From positions 2,480,001 to 2,544,000 of the forward strand of contig NZ_CP009251.1 in assembly GCF_001941345.1 (NCBI RefSeq): a DNA stretch of 64,000 nucleotides, given 5' to 3'. Source of the DNA: Corynebacterium stationis. Lineage in GTDB: Bacteria; Actinomycetota; Actinomycetes; Mycobacteriales; Mycobacteriaceae. The position numbers and the translations under genes are program-made. Positions 1 through 12,582 of this stretch are shown here, piece after piece (the stretch's first letter is position 1; each line of letters starts with the position of its first letter). The notes beneath the pieces were generated by a model that saw only the letters and a program-made list of their open reading frames with translations, ran no database searches and was not told the DNA's origin.

Positions 1-2843
<2,843 letters not shown>

Positions 2844-2882
2844 GGCGCTTGGGCTTTCGCCCGCGCACCGTTGATGCTTTCC

Positions 2883-2916
2883 GGCGCTTACCCCTGGGTA
2901 AGCGCCGCGGCTTTTT
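2883..2916 (+). terminator. Rho-independent terminator of pknG, inside the ackA 3' end
   Basis: GGCGCTTACC and GGTAAGCGCC form a perfect 10-bp stem around a CCTG loop, followed by GCGGC and TTTTT. It lies about 40 bp after the pknG stop. The downstream arm and the T tract lie within the last codons of ackA, which runs the other way. Confidence 0.8.
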
Positions 2917-4084
2917 GCGCGATAGCGAGTTCCTCATTAGTGGGCACGACCAGGACTTTCACCGTGGAGTCATCGGTGGAAATCTCGCGCGGCTCATCGG
3001 AGCGCACCGCGTTGCGCTCGGGATCAATCTTGATGCCATAGACCTCTAAGTCCGCGAGCGCATCCGCGCGCACCTCAACGTCATTTTCGCCCACTCCAGC
3101 GGTGAAAGTAATCGCGTCGACGCGGCCCAAAATGATCATGTACGAGCCAATGAATCGGCGCAGCTGGTGGATATAGATGTTATAGGCCAGCCAGGCATCG
3201 GAATTGCCGTCATCAATCATCTCGCGCAGCGCGCGAAAGTCATTGACACCGGCCAGGCCTTTGACACCGGATTTTTTATTCAGCAACACATCAATCTCAT
3301 CGATGCTCATCTGCGCCTCGCGCGCCAGATGGAAGATGATGCCGGGGTCAATATCACCGGTGCGGGTACCCATGACCAAACCCGCGAGCGGCGTTAGTCC
3401 CATCGAGGTATCCATCGCACGGCCATTGTGCACCGCGGCTGCCGATGCACCATTGCCCAAGTGCAGCGTAATCTGCCTCGTGTGCTCCGGATCCCGGCCC
3501 AATACCTTCGGTACCTGCTGGGAAATAAACTCATGCGAGGTGCCGTGAAAGCCGTAGCGGCGAATATTGTACTGCGAGGCGACCTCATTATTAATCGCAT
3601 ACAGCGCCGCTGCCGGCGGCATGTGATTGAAAAAGGCCGTGTCAAAGACTGCCACGTGCGGCAGGTCCGGCAGGATTTCCCGTGCAACCCGGATGCCGTC
3701 TAAGTTCGCCGGGTTATGCAGCGGCGCCAAAGGGATCAGGTCTTCGATCATGGATTCAATTTGGGCATCGATAAGCACTGGCTCTGAAAAGAGCTTGCCG
3801 CCATGCACCACGCGGTGCCCGACCGCGAAGAAATCCAACTGCGAAGGGCCGACCCCGCGGGCATCGAGAAGCTCAAATGCGCGCTTTAAGCCCTGGGTGT
3901 GGTCGACAACCTCGAGTTCCTCGCGCGATTTCTCGCCTTCGACGGTGATATTGATAGCGCCCTGTGGCTCACCAATCTGCTCAACCAGACCAGAGGCCAA
4001 AGGCTCATCAGTTGCCGAAGACTCCGGGTCTACGATCTGAAACTTGATCGACGAAGATCCTGAGTTAATAACCAAGCAGTACAT
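2888..4084 (-). CDS. ackA: Acetate kinase
   Basis: 398-residue ASKHA-fold kinase that interconverts acetyl phosphate plus ADP and acetate plus ATP; with Pta it forms the acetate activation/overflow route. Seen: N-terminal [12 protein letters not shown] phosphate loop, [15 protein letters not shown], the YGFHGTSH motif, LGNGASAAA, and the C-terminal TAGVGEND; family-typical length. It is the second gene after pta on the minus strand; the pta stop and the ackA start share one base (TAATG), so the pair is translationally coupled. It is convergent with pknG. Confidence 0.97.
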   Translation of the reverse strand: MYCLVINSGSSSIKFQIVDPESSATDEPLASGLVEQIGEPQGAINITVEGEKSREELEVVDHTQGLKRAFELLDARGVGPSQLDFFAVGHRVVHGGKLFSEPVLIDAQIESMIEDLIPLAPLHNPANLDGIRVAREILPDLPHVAVFDTAFFNHMPPAAALYAINNEVASQYNIRRYGFHGTSHEFISQQVPKVLGRDPEHTRQITLHLGNGASAAAVHNGRAMDTSMGLTPLAGLVMGTRTGDIDPGIIFHLAREAQMSIDEIDVLLNKKSGVKGLAGVNDFRALREMIDDGNSDAWLAYNIYIHQLRRFIGSYMIILGRVDAITFTAGVGENDVEVRADALADLEVYGIKIDPERNAVRSDEPREISTDDSTVKVLVVPTNEELAIAQKAAALTQG

Positions 4085-5457
4085 TATTTCCCTCCCGCTT
4101 GGATCGCCGTGATCGCAACCGTGTTGATGATATCCGGTACCGTCGCACCACGTGAAAGGTCATTGATCGGCTTTTTCAGGCCCTGCAAAATCGGGCCTAC
4201 CGCCAAAGCATCACCCGTGCGCTGCGCGGTTTTGTAGCCGATATTGCCAGCTTCTAGGTCCGGAAAGATAAAGACATTCGCTTGCCCTGCAACCTCGGAG
4301 TCCGGCATCTTCTTCGCCGCAACGCCAGGGTCACAAGCAGCATCAAATTGCAGTGGACCGTCAATTTTGACCTGCGGGTCAATCGCCTTGGCACTAGCAA
4401 CCGCCGCCGTTGCGCGCTCAACGTCCGGTCCAGCACCAGAGGTGCCGGTGGAATAGGATAACATCGCCACGCGCGGGTCGATACCAAATTGCTTCGCCGT
4501 GCGCGCTGAGACCACTGCGATCTCACCTAGCTGTTCCGCCGTCGGGTTGGGATTGACCGCGCAATCACCAAAGGCCCACAGGCGCCCGCGCATGACCATC
4601 AAGAAAATCGAGGAAACCACCGATGCGTCCGGCACAGTCTTAATGATTTGGAACGACGGCTTAATCGTGTGCGCAGTCGTGTGCGCGGCACCCGAGACCA
4701 TGCCATCCGCTGCACCGCAGTGCACCATCATGGTGGCGAAATACGAGATATCTTTCATGGTCTCACGCGCCTGCGCGATGGTCACGCCCTTGGATTTACG
4801 CAGCTGCGCAAATTTCTGCGCGTATTCCTCCAGCAACGGTGAGCGCACGTGATCCAACAAGGTCGCATCATGTAAATCCACGCCCAGCTGCGACGCTCGT
4901 GATTCCAACGCTTCCGGCTCGCCCAAGATAGTGAGCTTCACCACGCCTTTTTCCAACAAAGCACCGGCGGCTAACAAGATGCGGTCATCCTCGCCTTCTG
5001 GCAAGACCACGTGCGCGCCGACCTTTTTCGCCTGCTCCAAAAGGTTGTGCTCAAAGACCGGCGCGGACATGACCGGCTTCACGTTCAGATTCACCGCACG
5101 GCGCAACGCGCGTTCATCGCTAATCTGCTCTGGGCTAAACACCCCAGCTACCGTGGCGTGCATATCTTTGGCGTGACGCTCAGCCAGCATCGCCGCGCGC
5201 GAATCTCCGCGGGCAACAATGACCAACGGGATTCCCAACGCCGCTGCCACCACAGCGTCAAAGTGACTATCGCCGGAGCCTTCGACGAACGCGGGGCCAT
5301 CGGCAAGCGGCTGCGCAGCAACAATCTCTGCCACCTTCGGCGGCTGCTGCGAAAGGCGCACCACAGCGACCCCCGATTTTGCAGCCAGGTCGGCCACATC
5401 AATCTCGTCGAAACTCAAACCAAGCACATTCAGAAGCGCCGAACGGGTTTCAGGCAT
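4084..5457 (-). CDS. pta: Phosphate acetyltransferase
   Basis: Interconverts acetyl-CoA plus phosphate and acetyl phosphate plus CoA. I start it at the ATG giving [10 protein letters not shown] (457 residues); a further upstream in-frame ATG would add 22 residues of unlike composition, and AAAGG sits 13 bases before the chosen start. Seen: an N-terminal DRTGG-like domain of about 130 residues, then the PTA_PTB catalytic domain with [39 protein letters not shown] and [16 protein letters not shown]. The two-domain length fits the long actinobacterial Pta. It is divergent from fprA across about 250 bp, which must hold the pta-ackA promoter; I saw no certain RamA, RamB or GlxR box there. Confidence 0.96.
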   Translation of the reverse strand: MPETRSALLNVLGLSFDEIDVADLAAKSGVAVVRLSQQPPKVAEIVAAQPLADGPAFVEGSGDSHFDAVVAAALGIPLVIVARGDSRAAMLAERHAKDMHATVAGVFSPEQISDERALRRAVNLNVKPVMSAPVFEHNLLEQAKKVGAHVVLPEGEDDRILLAAGALLEKGVVKLTILGEPEALESRASQLGVDLHDATLLDHVRSPLLEEYAQKFAQLRKSKGVTIAQARETMKDISYFATMMVHCGAADGMVSGAAHTTAHTIKPSFQIIKTVPDASVVSSIFLMVMRGRLWAFGDCAVNPNPTAEQLGEIAVVSARTAKQFGIDPRVAMLSYSTGTSGAGPDVERATAAVASAKAIDPQVKIDGPLQFDAACDPGVAAKKMPDSEVAGQANVFIFPDLEAGNIGYKTAQRTGDALAVGPILQGLKKPINDLSRGATVPDIINTVAITAIQAGGK

Positions 5458-5710
5458 AATTGAAAGCAGACCTTTCGTTTTAACGGCATGGATACTGCAC
5501 TCAATTCTATCCGAGCAGCGCACAATCCACGCGGAAAACGAAAAGTAGCAATATTTTTATGCACCCGCCGCGCACCGCCAATACACTGGCCAAACAGTGC
5601 AAGGGCGACCTTAAAACCCAAGGTAAGAGGTGATTGTTACCACAAACATCGCCTATTCTACAACGTAGACTTTAAGCACTATTCGAATTATCAAGGAGAC
5701 GAATCTTCCG

Positions 5711-7099
5711 ATGAGCACCACCGCGGACGTACACGCGTCCAACCAGCCCGCACGGATTGCTGTTATTGGCTCTGGCCCGGCCGGCATTTACGCTTCTGAC
5801 CTTCTAGTGAAATCTGAACTGGACGTCCAGATTGACCTATTTGAGAAGATGCCGGCACCTTTTGGCCTCATCCGCTACGGCGTTGCCCCTGACCACCCAC
5901 GCATCAAGGGCATCGTGCAGTCTTTGCACAACGTGATGGAAAAGAATGAGATTCGCTTCCTCGGCAACATTGAAGTCGGCCGCGACATCACCGTCGATGA
6001 GATGCACGAATACTACGACGCCATCATCTTCGCTACCGGCGCGACCCAGGACAAGGCCATGGGTCTGCCTGGTGAGGAGCTCGACGGCAGCTTCGGCTCC
6101 GCTGAGTTCGTGGGCTTTTACGACGGCAACCCAAACTTCAAGCGCGAATGGGACCTCAGCGCTGAGTCCGTCGCTGTTATCGGCGTCGGCAACGTGTCTT
6201 TGGACGTTTCCCGCATCCTGGCGAAGACCGCCGATGAGCTGCTGGTTACCGAAATTCCAGACAACGTCTACCAGTCCCTCAAGGACAACAAGGCCAAGGA
6301 AGTCCACGTGTTTGGCCGTCGCGGCCCAGCGCAGGCAAAGTACACCCCGAAGGAACTCAAGGAGCTCGACGAGTCCCCAACCATCGAGGTTATTGTCGCG
6401 CCAGAGGACATCGACTACGACGCCGCATCGGAAGCTGCGCGCCGCGAGTCCAAGTCCGTTGACCTGGTCTGCCAGACACTGGAAAGCTACGCCATGCGCG
6501 AGCCAGGCGATGCACCGCACAAGATTTACATCCACTTCTTCGAATCTCCTACTGAGATTGTCGGCGAAGACGGCAAGGTTGTGGGGATTCGCACCGAGCG
6601 CACGCAGCTCGACGGCAACGGCAACGTTACCGGCACCGGCGAGTTCACCGACTGGCCTGTACAGGCTGTTTACCGTGCAATTGGTTACCACCCACAGCAC
6701 GTCGACGGCGTGCCTTTCGATGAGAAGAAGTCCGTCATCCCGAACGACGGCGGCCATGTTATCGACTCTTCCACCGGTGAATCCATCCCGGGCCTGTACG
6801 CCACCGGTTGGATCAAGCGCGGTCCTATCGGCTTGATTGGTAACACCAAGTCCGATGCCAAGGACACCACCACCATGCTCATTGAGGACTACGTCTCCGG
6901 CAAGCTCACCGCAGCTGATAAGCGCGACCCTGAAGCGATTATCAACCTGTTGGAGTCCCGCGATGTAGCGATCACCACCTGGGAAGGCTGGGGTCGCTTG
7001 GATGCAGCCGAGCGCGCCGCTGGTGAAGAATTCGAGCGCGAGCGCGTAAAGATTGTGGAGTGGGAGGACATGATCCGCCACGCAGGACCACAGGCCTAA
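5711..7099 (+). CDS. fprA: FprA-type ferredoxin/adrenodoxin-NADP+ reductase
   Basis: 462-residue FAD enzyme passing electrons between NADPH and ferredoxins. Seen: FAD dinucleotide fold VIGSGPAGIYA near residue 18, the family motif PAPFGLIRYGVAPDHP, FATGA, the NADP-binding fold VIGVGNVSLDVSR near 155, the FGRRGPAQA helix, and a C-terminal GWIKRGPIGLIGNTKSDA. RBS AAGGAG lies 13 bases before the ATG; TAGACT at 5666-5671 could be the -10 hexamer. Monocistronic, divergent from pta, followed by a strong terminator. A truncated relative of this protein occurs at 60022-60357. Confidence 0.95.
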   Translation: MSTTADVHASNQPARIAVIGSGPAGIYASDLLVKSELDVQIDLFEKMPAPFGLIRYGVAPDHPRIKGIVQSLHNVMEKNEIRFLGNIEVGRDITVDEMHEYYDAIIFATGATQDKAMGLPGEELDGSFGSAEFVGFYDGNPNFKREWDLSAESVAVIGVGNVSLDVSRILAKTADELLVTEIPDNVYQSLKDNKAKEVHVFGRRGPAQAKYTPKELKELDESPTIEVIVAPEDIDYDAASEAARRESKSVDLVCQTLESYAMREPGDAPHKIYIHFFESPTEIVGEDGKVVGIRTERTQLDGNGNVTGTGEFTDWPVQAVYRAIGYHPQHVDGVPFDEKKSVIPNDGGHVIDSSTGESIPGLYATGWIKRGPIGLIGNTKSDAKDTTTMLIEDYVSGKLTAADKRDPEAIINLLESRDVAITTWEGWGRLDAAERAAGEEFERERVKIVEWEDMIRHAGPQA

Positions 7100-7131
7100 T
7101 TAAGCCACGCATTTAAGCGCGGGCGTCCTTT

Positions 7132-7165
7132 AGCGCGGGAGACTGAGAAAGTCTCCCGCGCTTTT
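7132..7165 (+). terminator. Rho-independent terminator of fprA
   Basis: A perfect 13-bp stem, AGCGCGGGAGACT with AGTCTCCCGCGCT, around a GAGAA loop and followed by a short T run; 32 bases after the fprA stop. Confidence 0.88.
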
Positions 7166-7189
7166 CTTATGCCTCAGCGCCTGCCTATG

Positions 7190-7848
7190 GACAACTTCAG
7201 GGGTTAGGTGACGTTTCAACGCAGCTATCCACAGGCTGAGGCTGCTTGGACTAGACGGGCTTTGGAAGCTGGGCTTAGCTTTAAGGCCTGGACATCTTCC
7301 CGTCTTTAGCTCATATTGCCGCACACGGTGTCTCGGTGGTGCGGGCGTGCCAAAACCGCAGCGCTAACGACGTCATCGAGCTTGGTTATTCGCCGAAGGT
7401 ACAACGGGAGCCAGACGTTGCGGCGGAGCAGGTCGGGTTGAGCATTGATCGCTTGACGATGTTCAACTGCCACCCCCTACGTCTCAAACCCCGCGGGCAA
7501 GCGTGGGTTTTGCGCGCGGGTAGGAGAGATTTTAGGCCCTCGGCCGACTGAGGCTGGTGTGCGTTTTGGATGCGCGAAGCACGGCATACACACGATGTCG
7601 GTTACTGATTTTCAGCGTCGCATCGCGGACTTGGAAAAGACCCTCGACGCCGGTATCCAAAAGCACACCGAAGCTGGCGGTGCTGCAGATACTGGAACAG
7701 CGCCAACGACGGTGACCCGAATGCGCCACCCCAGCGCGGGTGCATGCACCGCCGGGGTCGTGTGCGTTATCGCAGCCCAAGCGGGCGCCAGTATTCAAAC
7801 ACGCACCTTAATAGCTCACTCGGAGATTTCGACCTCATCGGAGGATAA
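7190..7848 (+). pseudogene. Decayed DUF222/HNH endonuclease gene
   Basis: No intact frame crosses this stretch, but pieces in successive frames resemble the intact DUF222/HNH protein at 62137-63300. Around 7405-7480 the frame reads DVAAEQVGLSIDRLTMFN, comparable with VAAKLGLSLDMLGLVSK there. Around 7595-7680 a helical piece reads RRIADLEKTLDAGIQKHTEA. From 7684 to the stop at 7848 another frame reads ANDGDPNAPPQRG, matching the post-HNH tail NDDNPNAPPKNG of the intact copy, then YRSPSGRQYSNTHL, a common ending in this family. The HNH core itself is missing. I infer a gene broken by several frameshifts and at least one deletion; its tail overlaps the purT 3' end. Confidence 0.6.
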
Positions 7849-9102
7849 CTCCTTTTCAGAGGTTGCCCCATTCTCTTCGGTTAGTTCTGATTCAGGAACT
7901 AATCTTGGGGCGGCGCTAATCGTGATCTTCGATGCCGCGATCGCAGCGCGGTCGCGTGCTTCGGAGACATCGTCGGCGGTGGCCATGATCAACCCCATGC
8001 GTCGGCCAGGGTATGCCGAAGGCTTGCCGAATAGGCGCACATCGGTTTCTGCAACCTGCAGGGCTTCTTCAACGCCCGAGTAGGTAACTTCGTCGATCTC
8101 TTCGGTCGCGTGCAACAAAGAACTTGCGCCCGGTGAGACAAGCGTGATGTCAATCGGCAGGCCCAAAATGGCGCGCGCGTGCAATTCATACTGCGAAAAG
8201 CGTTGGGTAGCTTCGGTCAGCATCGCTTTATCAGAAGGACGCGGGGTCACCGAGGAGAAGTAGATATCGTCGCCCGCGACAAACAGCTCCACCGCGAAGA
8301 TGCCGCGGCCGCCGAGTTCGTTAGAAATACGCGCTGCAACCGAACGTGCATTTTCAAAAGCACGCTGGCTCATCGTCTTTGGCTGCCAGCAGTCCACGAG
8401 GTTGCCGCGCGCATGCTCATAACCAATCGGCTCTGAGAACCACGTTGCCAGCTTGCCCGTTTCCGGGTCAATCGAGCGCACCGCCATGATGATGACTTCA
8501 TAGTCAAAATCCACAAAGCGTTCGGCGACAACCCAGGAGTTCTTCTTGCCGCGACGCACATTATCCCACGCGTCTTTGAGTTGGTCTTCGTCTTTGACCA
8601 GCACATGCCCGCGTCCAGAGGTTGCAACATCCGGCTTAATAATGCACGGCAAACCGAGCTCGTTCACCGCTTCTTTCAAAGCGTCGAAGGTTTCTACGAC
8701 CTTGTACGCGGTCGTCGGCAAGCCGAGGCTTTCTGCGACTTCGCGTAGCTTCTTCCGGTCGCTGGTAAGCTCACACGCCCGGGCGGTGGGCACAACGGTG
8801 ACAGCGGAGTCATCGTGAAGCGCATGCAAAGCCTCATCTGCTACGCCCTCGATTTCTGGCACGACATAAGCCGGCTTGATGTGCTCAACTAAATCGAGCA
8901 CCGCCTTTTCATCATCGATATCCGCGGTGTAGCTAAAGTGTGCAACCTGCTGTGCTGGAGACCCCTCATAGCGGTCGACAACGTGGACTTCCAAGCCCAA
9001 ATTCTGAAACGCGCCCACCAAACCTTTGGCCAGCTCACCGCCGCCGAGCATGAGAACCCGAACAGCATTCGAGGTCAGGGGGCTACCGATATAAGACTCC
9101 AA
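7816..9102 (-). CDS. purT: Phosphoribosylglycinamide formyltransferase 2 (formate-dependent)
   Basis: 428-residue ATP-grasp enzyme that makes formyl-GAR from GAR, formate and ATP, an alternative to PurN in purine synthesis. Seen: N-terminal VLMLGGGELAKGLV, YEGSPAQQVAH, ATP-grasp core with CIIKPDVATSGRGHVLVKDE, FVDFDYEVI, and FAVELFVAGD followed by SSVTPRPSDKAMLTEATQ. Family-typical length except for an added acidic tail of about 25 residues. It follows purA after 15 bases on the same strand, so the two purine genes are probably co-transcribed. Confidence 0.95.
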   Translation of the reverse strand: MESYIGSPLTSNAVRVLMLGGGELAKGLVGAFQNLGLEVHVVDRYEGSPAQQVAHFSYTADIDDEKAVLDLVEHIKPAYVVPEIEGVADEALHALHDDSAVTVVPTARACELTSDRKKLREVAESLGLPTTAYKVVETFDALKEAVNELGLPCIIKPDVATSGRGHVLVKDEDQLKDAWDNVRRGKKNSWVVAERFVDFDYEVIIMAVRSIDPETGKLATWFSEPIGYEHARGNLVDCWQPKTMSQRAFENARSVAARISNELGGRGIFAVELFVAGDDIYFSSVTPRPSDKAMLTEATQRFSQYELHARAILGLPIDITLVSPGASSLLHATEEIDEVTYSGVEEALQVAETDVRLFGKPSAYPGRRMGLIMATADDVSEARDRAAIAASKITISAAPRLVPESELTEENGATSEKELSSDEVEISE

Positions 9103-9117
9103 GGTTGCTCCTTTTTA

Positions 9118-10410
9118 TTATTTCTCGTCGAGCACGTCGTGGCGCACGATGGTCTGGTCACGGCCAGGGCCAACGCCGATGTATGACATGCGGGTGCCGG
9201 ACAGCTCCTCTAGCCGCAGCACGTAATCCTGTGCCTTTTGTGGCAGCTCCTCAAAGGTGGTGCAACCGGTGATGTCTTCTTCCCACGCTGGCATGGTTTC
9301 ATAAATTGGTTGTGCGTGGTGAAACTGCGACTGAGTCAGCGGCATTTCATCGAAGCGTTCGCCATCGACGTCGTAGGCGACGCAAATAGGGATTTCGCCG
9401 ATGCCGGTGAGCACGTCGAGTTTAGTAAGGAAGTAGTCGGTAAAGCCGTTGACGCGCGATGCGTAGCGTGCAATGACAGAGTCATACCAGCCACAACGAC
9501 GGGTGCGGCCGGTGTTGACGCCGACCTCGCCGCCGGTGGTCTGGAGGTATTCGCCCCACTTGTCAAAGAGCTCGGTTGGGAATGGGCCAGCACCAACGCG
9601 GGTGGTGTACGCCTTAATGATGCCCAGGGAGTGCGTGATGCGGGTAGGGCCGATGCCAGAGCCTACCGATGCACCACCGGCGGTTGGGTTGGACGAGGTC
9701 ACGAATGGGTAGGTGCCGTGGTCCACGTCGAGCATGGTGGCCTGGCCGCCTTCCATGAGCACGTGCTTGCCGGCATCCAGAGCGGTGTTGAGCTCGTACT
9801 CGGAGTCCACGACCATAGGCTCGAGGCGGTCGCGGTAGGACAGGAAGTATTCGACGATGGTCTCAGGGTCAATCGCCTTGCGGTTGTACATTTTGACCAG
9901 CATCTGGTTTTTGATATCCAGCGCGGATTCGACCTTCTGACGCAGGATGGATTCGTCGAAGATGTCTTGCACGCGAACTCCCACGCGCGCGACCTTGTCG
10001 GCATAAGCTGGGCCGATACCGCGGCCGGTGGTGCCAATCGCGCGCTTGCCCAAGAAACGTTCCTGCACGCGGTCTAAGGTCTGGTGGTATGGCGCAACCA
10101 GGTGCGCGTTGGCGGAAATACGCAAGCGGGAAGCATCAGCGCCGCGGGCTTCGAGGCCTTCAATTTCCTCAAAGAGTGCTTCGAGGTTGATAACTACGCC
10201 GTTGCCCAGCACTGGCACGGCGTTTTCGGAGAGGATGCCGGCGGGCAGCAGCTTGAGTTCGTACTTTTCGCCACCGACTACAACGGTGTGGCCAGCATTG
10301 TTACCACCGTTGGGCTTGACGACGTAGTCCACGCGTCCACCCAGGATGTCTGTAGCTTTGCCCTTGCCTTCGTCGCCCCATTGGGCGCCGACGATAACGA
10401 TAGCTGCCAT
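9118..10410 (-). CDS. purA: Adenylosuccinate synthetase
   Basis: Joins IMP and aspartate with GTP to give adenylosuccinate, the first committed step to AMP. Seen: N-terminal [18 protein letters not shown] loop, [48 protein letters not shown], and [12 protein letters not shown] at the end; 430 residues, normal length. First gene of the purA-purT unit; divergent from the conserved gene at 10486. Confidence 0.97.
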   Translation of the reverse strand: MAAIVIVGAQWGDEGKGKATDILGGRVDYVVKPNGGNNAGHTVVVGGEKYELKLLPAGILSENAVPVLGNGVVINLEALFEEIEGLEARGADASRLRISANAHLVAPYHQTLDRVQERFLGKRAIGTTGRGIGPAYADKVARVGVRVQDIFDESILRQKVESALDIKNQMLVKMYNRKAIDPETIVEYFLSYRDRLEPMVVDSEYELNTALDAGKHVLMEGGQATMLDVDHGTYPFVTSSNPTAGGASVGSGIGPTRITHSLGIIKAYTTRVGAGPFPTELFDKWGEYLQTTGGEVGVNTGRTRRCGWYDSVIARYASRVNGFTDYFLTKLDVLTGIGEIPICVAYDVDGERFDEMPLTQSQFHHAQPIYETMPAWEEDITGCTTFEELPQKAQDYVLRLEELSGTRMSYIGVGPGRDQTIVRHDVLDEK

Positions 10411-10469
10411 GGTTATTCACTTCCTAGATTTAAGGCTAAATACGCGTTAACTCTACCTTTATCGCCAGT

Positions 10470-10475
10470 GATAAT
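10470..10475 (+). promoter_or_regulatory. Possible -10 box of a leaderless transcript
   Basis: GATAAT lies 10 bases before the ATG at 10486 and no Shine-Dalgarno sequence is present between them. That spacing would place transcription initiation at or just before the start codon. Motif match only. Confidence 0.4.
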
Positions 10476-10485
10476 GTATTTAGCC

Positions 10486-11361
10486 ATGCAAGTTCGTATT
10501 TTGCGCTGCGGTGATGTCCCGGTGCCAGATGTTGAATATCACCAGGTATCGGCGATTCCGACGCGTCAAGAACTGAAAATAATCGATGAAGCTGCGGCGG
10601 CAATTTTGCCGGTTGACCCTACCCCGTCGCTGGATGAAATTGCGAAGCAGCCGGATGTTTCGCATTTGGGTGCGCCGCAGTTTGCGCCGCAGCCTATCCA
10701 TGATCCCTTGCGCATTGTGGTCATCGGCGACGATGCCGCGCTTTCAGCTGTGTTGACGCGCATGATGCGAGCGGATTATATGTGGGCAGAGGTCGGTTAC
10801 GTCCCTGTCCTTGGCGAAGGAGCTTCGAAAAATGCCGGCAGTGGAGCGCAAGTCTCCACTGCCGCGCAGAACTGGAATATTCCGGCTGATACCGATGCCG
10901 CGATGAAGCTGGCCTTGGAGGGGTCGGTGTATCCGGTGCCGTTGATTCGCAATGACACCGGACTTGCCGTGGCGGGTTCCGCGGTCATCAGCGCGTGGGA
11001 GAACGGGCCGCTAGTCGGCGAAATTATTGTCGATGACACGACGCTGGTTGCCGGGTCGCAGCAATTTGGAGCGCGCTTGGTGCCGATGCTCGATGCTCCG
11101 GGCATCGTGGCCGCTGCCGCGCGCACGCCTTTTGCGTACCCAGAGGCAAAAAGCCGGTGGGAGCGGTTGAAGCAAAAGCTCGCGGGTCAAGCAGCGCTCG
11201 GGCAGTTGGATTCTGCTTCGGCGCTCACCGGCCGGGCGCTGCAGGCTGGGGGGCCTGATTTGCGCGTGACCGTCGATGGCGTCAGCGCGAAGCGTCCCGT
11301 GAAGCGTTCGACGTTTTACCGGCACCTGCGCGATTTACAGGTCGTGCGCGCCGAGGGCTAG
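10486..11361 (+). CDS. Conserved actinobacterial protein of unknown function, divergent from purA
   Basis: 291 residues from the ATG giving MQVRILRCGD; an ATG 12 bases upstream is also possible. The gene has the position of mycobacterial Rv0358, the conserved unknown that faces purA. Seen: no signal peptide or membrane segment; a middle section IVVIGDDAALSAVLTRMMRADYMW reminiscent of the first strand and helix of a nucleotide- or lipid-kinase-like fold, and a basic C-terminus KRPVKRSTFYRHLRDLQ. The leader is too short for an RBS. No function can be assigned. It is convergent with the FUSC-like gene, 10 bases away. Confidence 0.8.
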   Translation: MQVRILRCGDVPVPDVEYHQVSAIPTRQELKIIDEAAAAILPVDPTPSLDEIAKQPDVSHLGAPQFAPQPIHDPLRIVVIGDDAALSAVLTRMMRADYMWAEVGYVPVLGEGASKNAGSGAQVSTAAQNWNIPADTDAAMKLALEGSVYPVPLIRNDTGLAVAGSAVISAWENGPLVGEIIVDDTTLVAGSQQFGARLVPMLDAPGIVAAAARTPFAYPEAKSRWERLKQKLAGQAALGQLDSASALTGRALQAGGPDLRVTVDGVSAKRPVKRSTFYRHLRDLQVVRAEG

Positions 11362-11371
11362 ACGACGAGGG

Positions 11372-12556
11372 CTAGACCTCCGGTGGAAACGCCGGAGTCT
11401 TCGAGGTTGGTTTAAGCTGTGCCACGGCAGATTCGCGCGACATGCCGCACACGATCATCAGATCGACTGCCACCGAGCGGGTCTGCGCGAGAATGGCATA
11501 GGCAGAGAGCACGGAATTTTTATCCAATACCTCGGTGCCGGATTCTGCGGCGACGTCGCGCAGGCGGTTAATTAGCGCGGGGATTTCTTGAGCTTCGATG
11601 ACTTTGGTGCGTTTTTGATAGACCGTCGATAAGCCAAGGGCGATATCGGCGAGTTCTTCCAGCAGCGCGATTTGTTTATCGCTGACCTTATCGCCGTCTT
11701 CACACAGCACCCCAGCCCGGCGCGCCAACACTTGGACCAGGCGAACGCAATTGCCGACAGGCTCGAGCATGCGCTCAAAAGAGCGCAGCTGCCGGCGCGA
11801 GCTCCACATCAAAGGCGAGACCTTAGTGACTTCCTTGCCGGATTTCGCAGCCGCCAGCATGCTGTTGATCTCGGTCTGCGAGTTGTTGACCGCATCCATG
11901 GCTTGGTCGATAACCTTGGAGTCGTTATCACGCAGGCCGGCGACGACATCGTCAAGCACCGAGGAGATAATTGCCAGCACCTTGGAAATCTCATTGCGCC
12001 CGTTGGTCAACGGCGAATTCGGCAATAGCGCGATGGTGGCGATACCAATGACGCAACCAATCAGCGCGTCTATCGCGCGCTCGAGCCCGCCGTTGGAGAC
12101 ATCGGGCGGCAATATCGTGGCGATAAGGATAGAGCCGATGACAATCTGGTTGCTCACCAGCACAGATTTTGTCAGCAGGGAGCCGACAATCAGCGCGATG
12201 AACACAATGAGCGTGATCTGTAAGGGACCGGTCATGCCGGTGGAATGGAAAAGCAGGTCGCCCACGGCCACGCCCATCACGCCGCCCATCGCCATTTCAA
12301 AGGCGCGACTGAGGCGGTCGCCGCCGGAGAGGCCGAGGATAATGACCACGGACATCGGCGCGAAGAACGGCTGTGGGTGGCCCACTAATTCGTGGGCCAC
12401 CCAATAGGCCAAGCCAGCGCCAATGGTGGCTTGGAGCATATAAGGAAAGCGGGTGCGCACACGGTTGATTCGCGAACGAAGTGAGTGTTCGACTACCTGG
12501 AGTCGCTCGCGGGTGTTGATCTTGCCGCCGTGTGTGCCTTTGCCCTTTCCTGCCAT
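11372..12556 (-). CDS. FUSC-family integral membrane protein
   Basis: 394 residues. Residues about 40-185 hold six hydrophobic segments (FPYMLQATIGAGLAYWVAH, PMSVVIILGL, AMGGVMGVAVGD, LQITLIVFIALIVGS, IVIGSILIATILPP, ALIGCVIGIATIALLP), the arrangement of one FUSC / aromatic-acid-exporter-like half. The C-terminal 200 residues are soluble and helical. Related proteins move aromatic acids or similar compounds out of the cell; the substrate here is unknown. It lies 26 bases downstream of fba on the same strand. Confidence 0.8.
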   Translation of the reverse strand: MAGKGKGTHGGKINTRERLQVVEHSLRSRINRVRTRFPYMLQATIGAGLAYWVAHELVGHPQPFFAPMSVVIILGLSGGDRLSRAFEMAMGGVMGVAVGDLLFHSTGMTGPLQITLIVFIALIVGSLLTKSVLVSNQIVIGSILIATILPPDVSNGGLERAIDALIGCVIGIATIALLPNSPLTNGRNEISKVLAIISSVLDDVVAGLRDNDSKVIDQAMDAVNNSQTEINSMLAAAKSGKEVTKVSPLMWSSRRQLRSFERMLEPVGNCVRLVQVLARRAGVLCEDGDKVSDKQIALLEELADIALGLSTVYQKRTKVIEAQEIPALINRLRDVAAESGTEVLDKNSVLSAYAILAQTRSVAVDLMIVCGMSRESAVAQLKPTSKTPAFPPEV

Positions 12557-12582
12557 GTATACCGAGTTTAGTCGTAAAGCTC

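Noticed and set aside
5666..5681. TAGAC-TTTAAG-CACTA as a McbR operator before fprA
   Set aside because: Only 8 of 10 bases match with the right half poor, and TAGACT is better explained as a -10 hexamer.
5837..7081. Long open frame opposite fprA
   Set aside because: Antisense shadow caused by codon bias of a clear reductase gene; its translation has no domain character.
11361..11395. Repeated GAGGGCTAGAC as a regulatory repeat
   Set aside because: Two short copies at a convergent gene junction, no symmetry or spacing that suggests a site.
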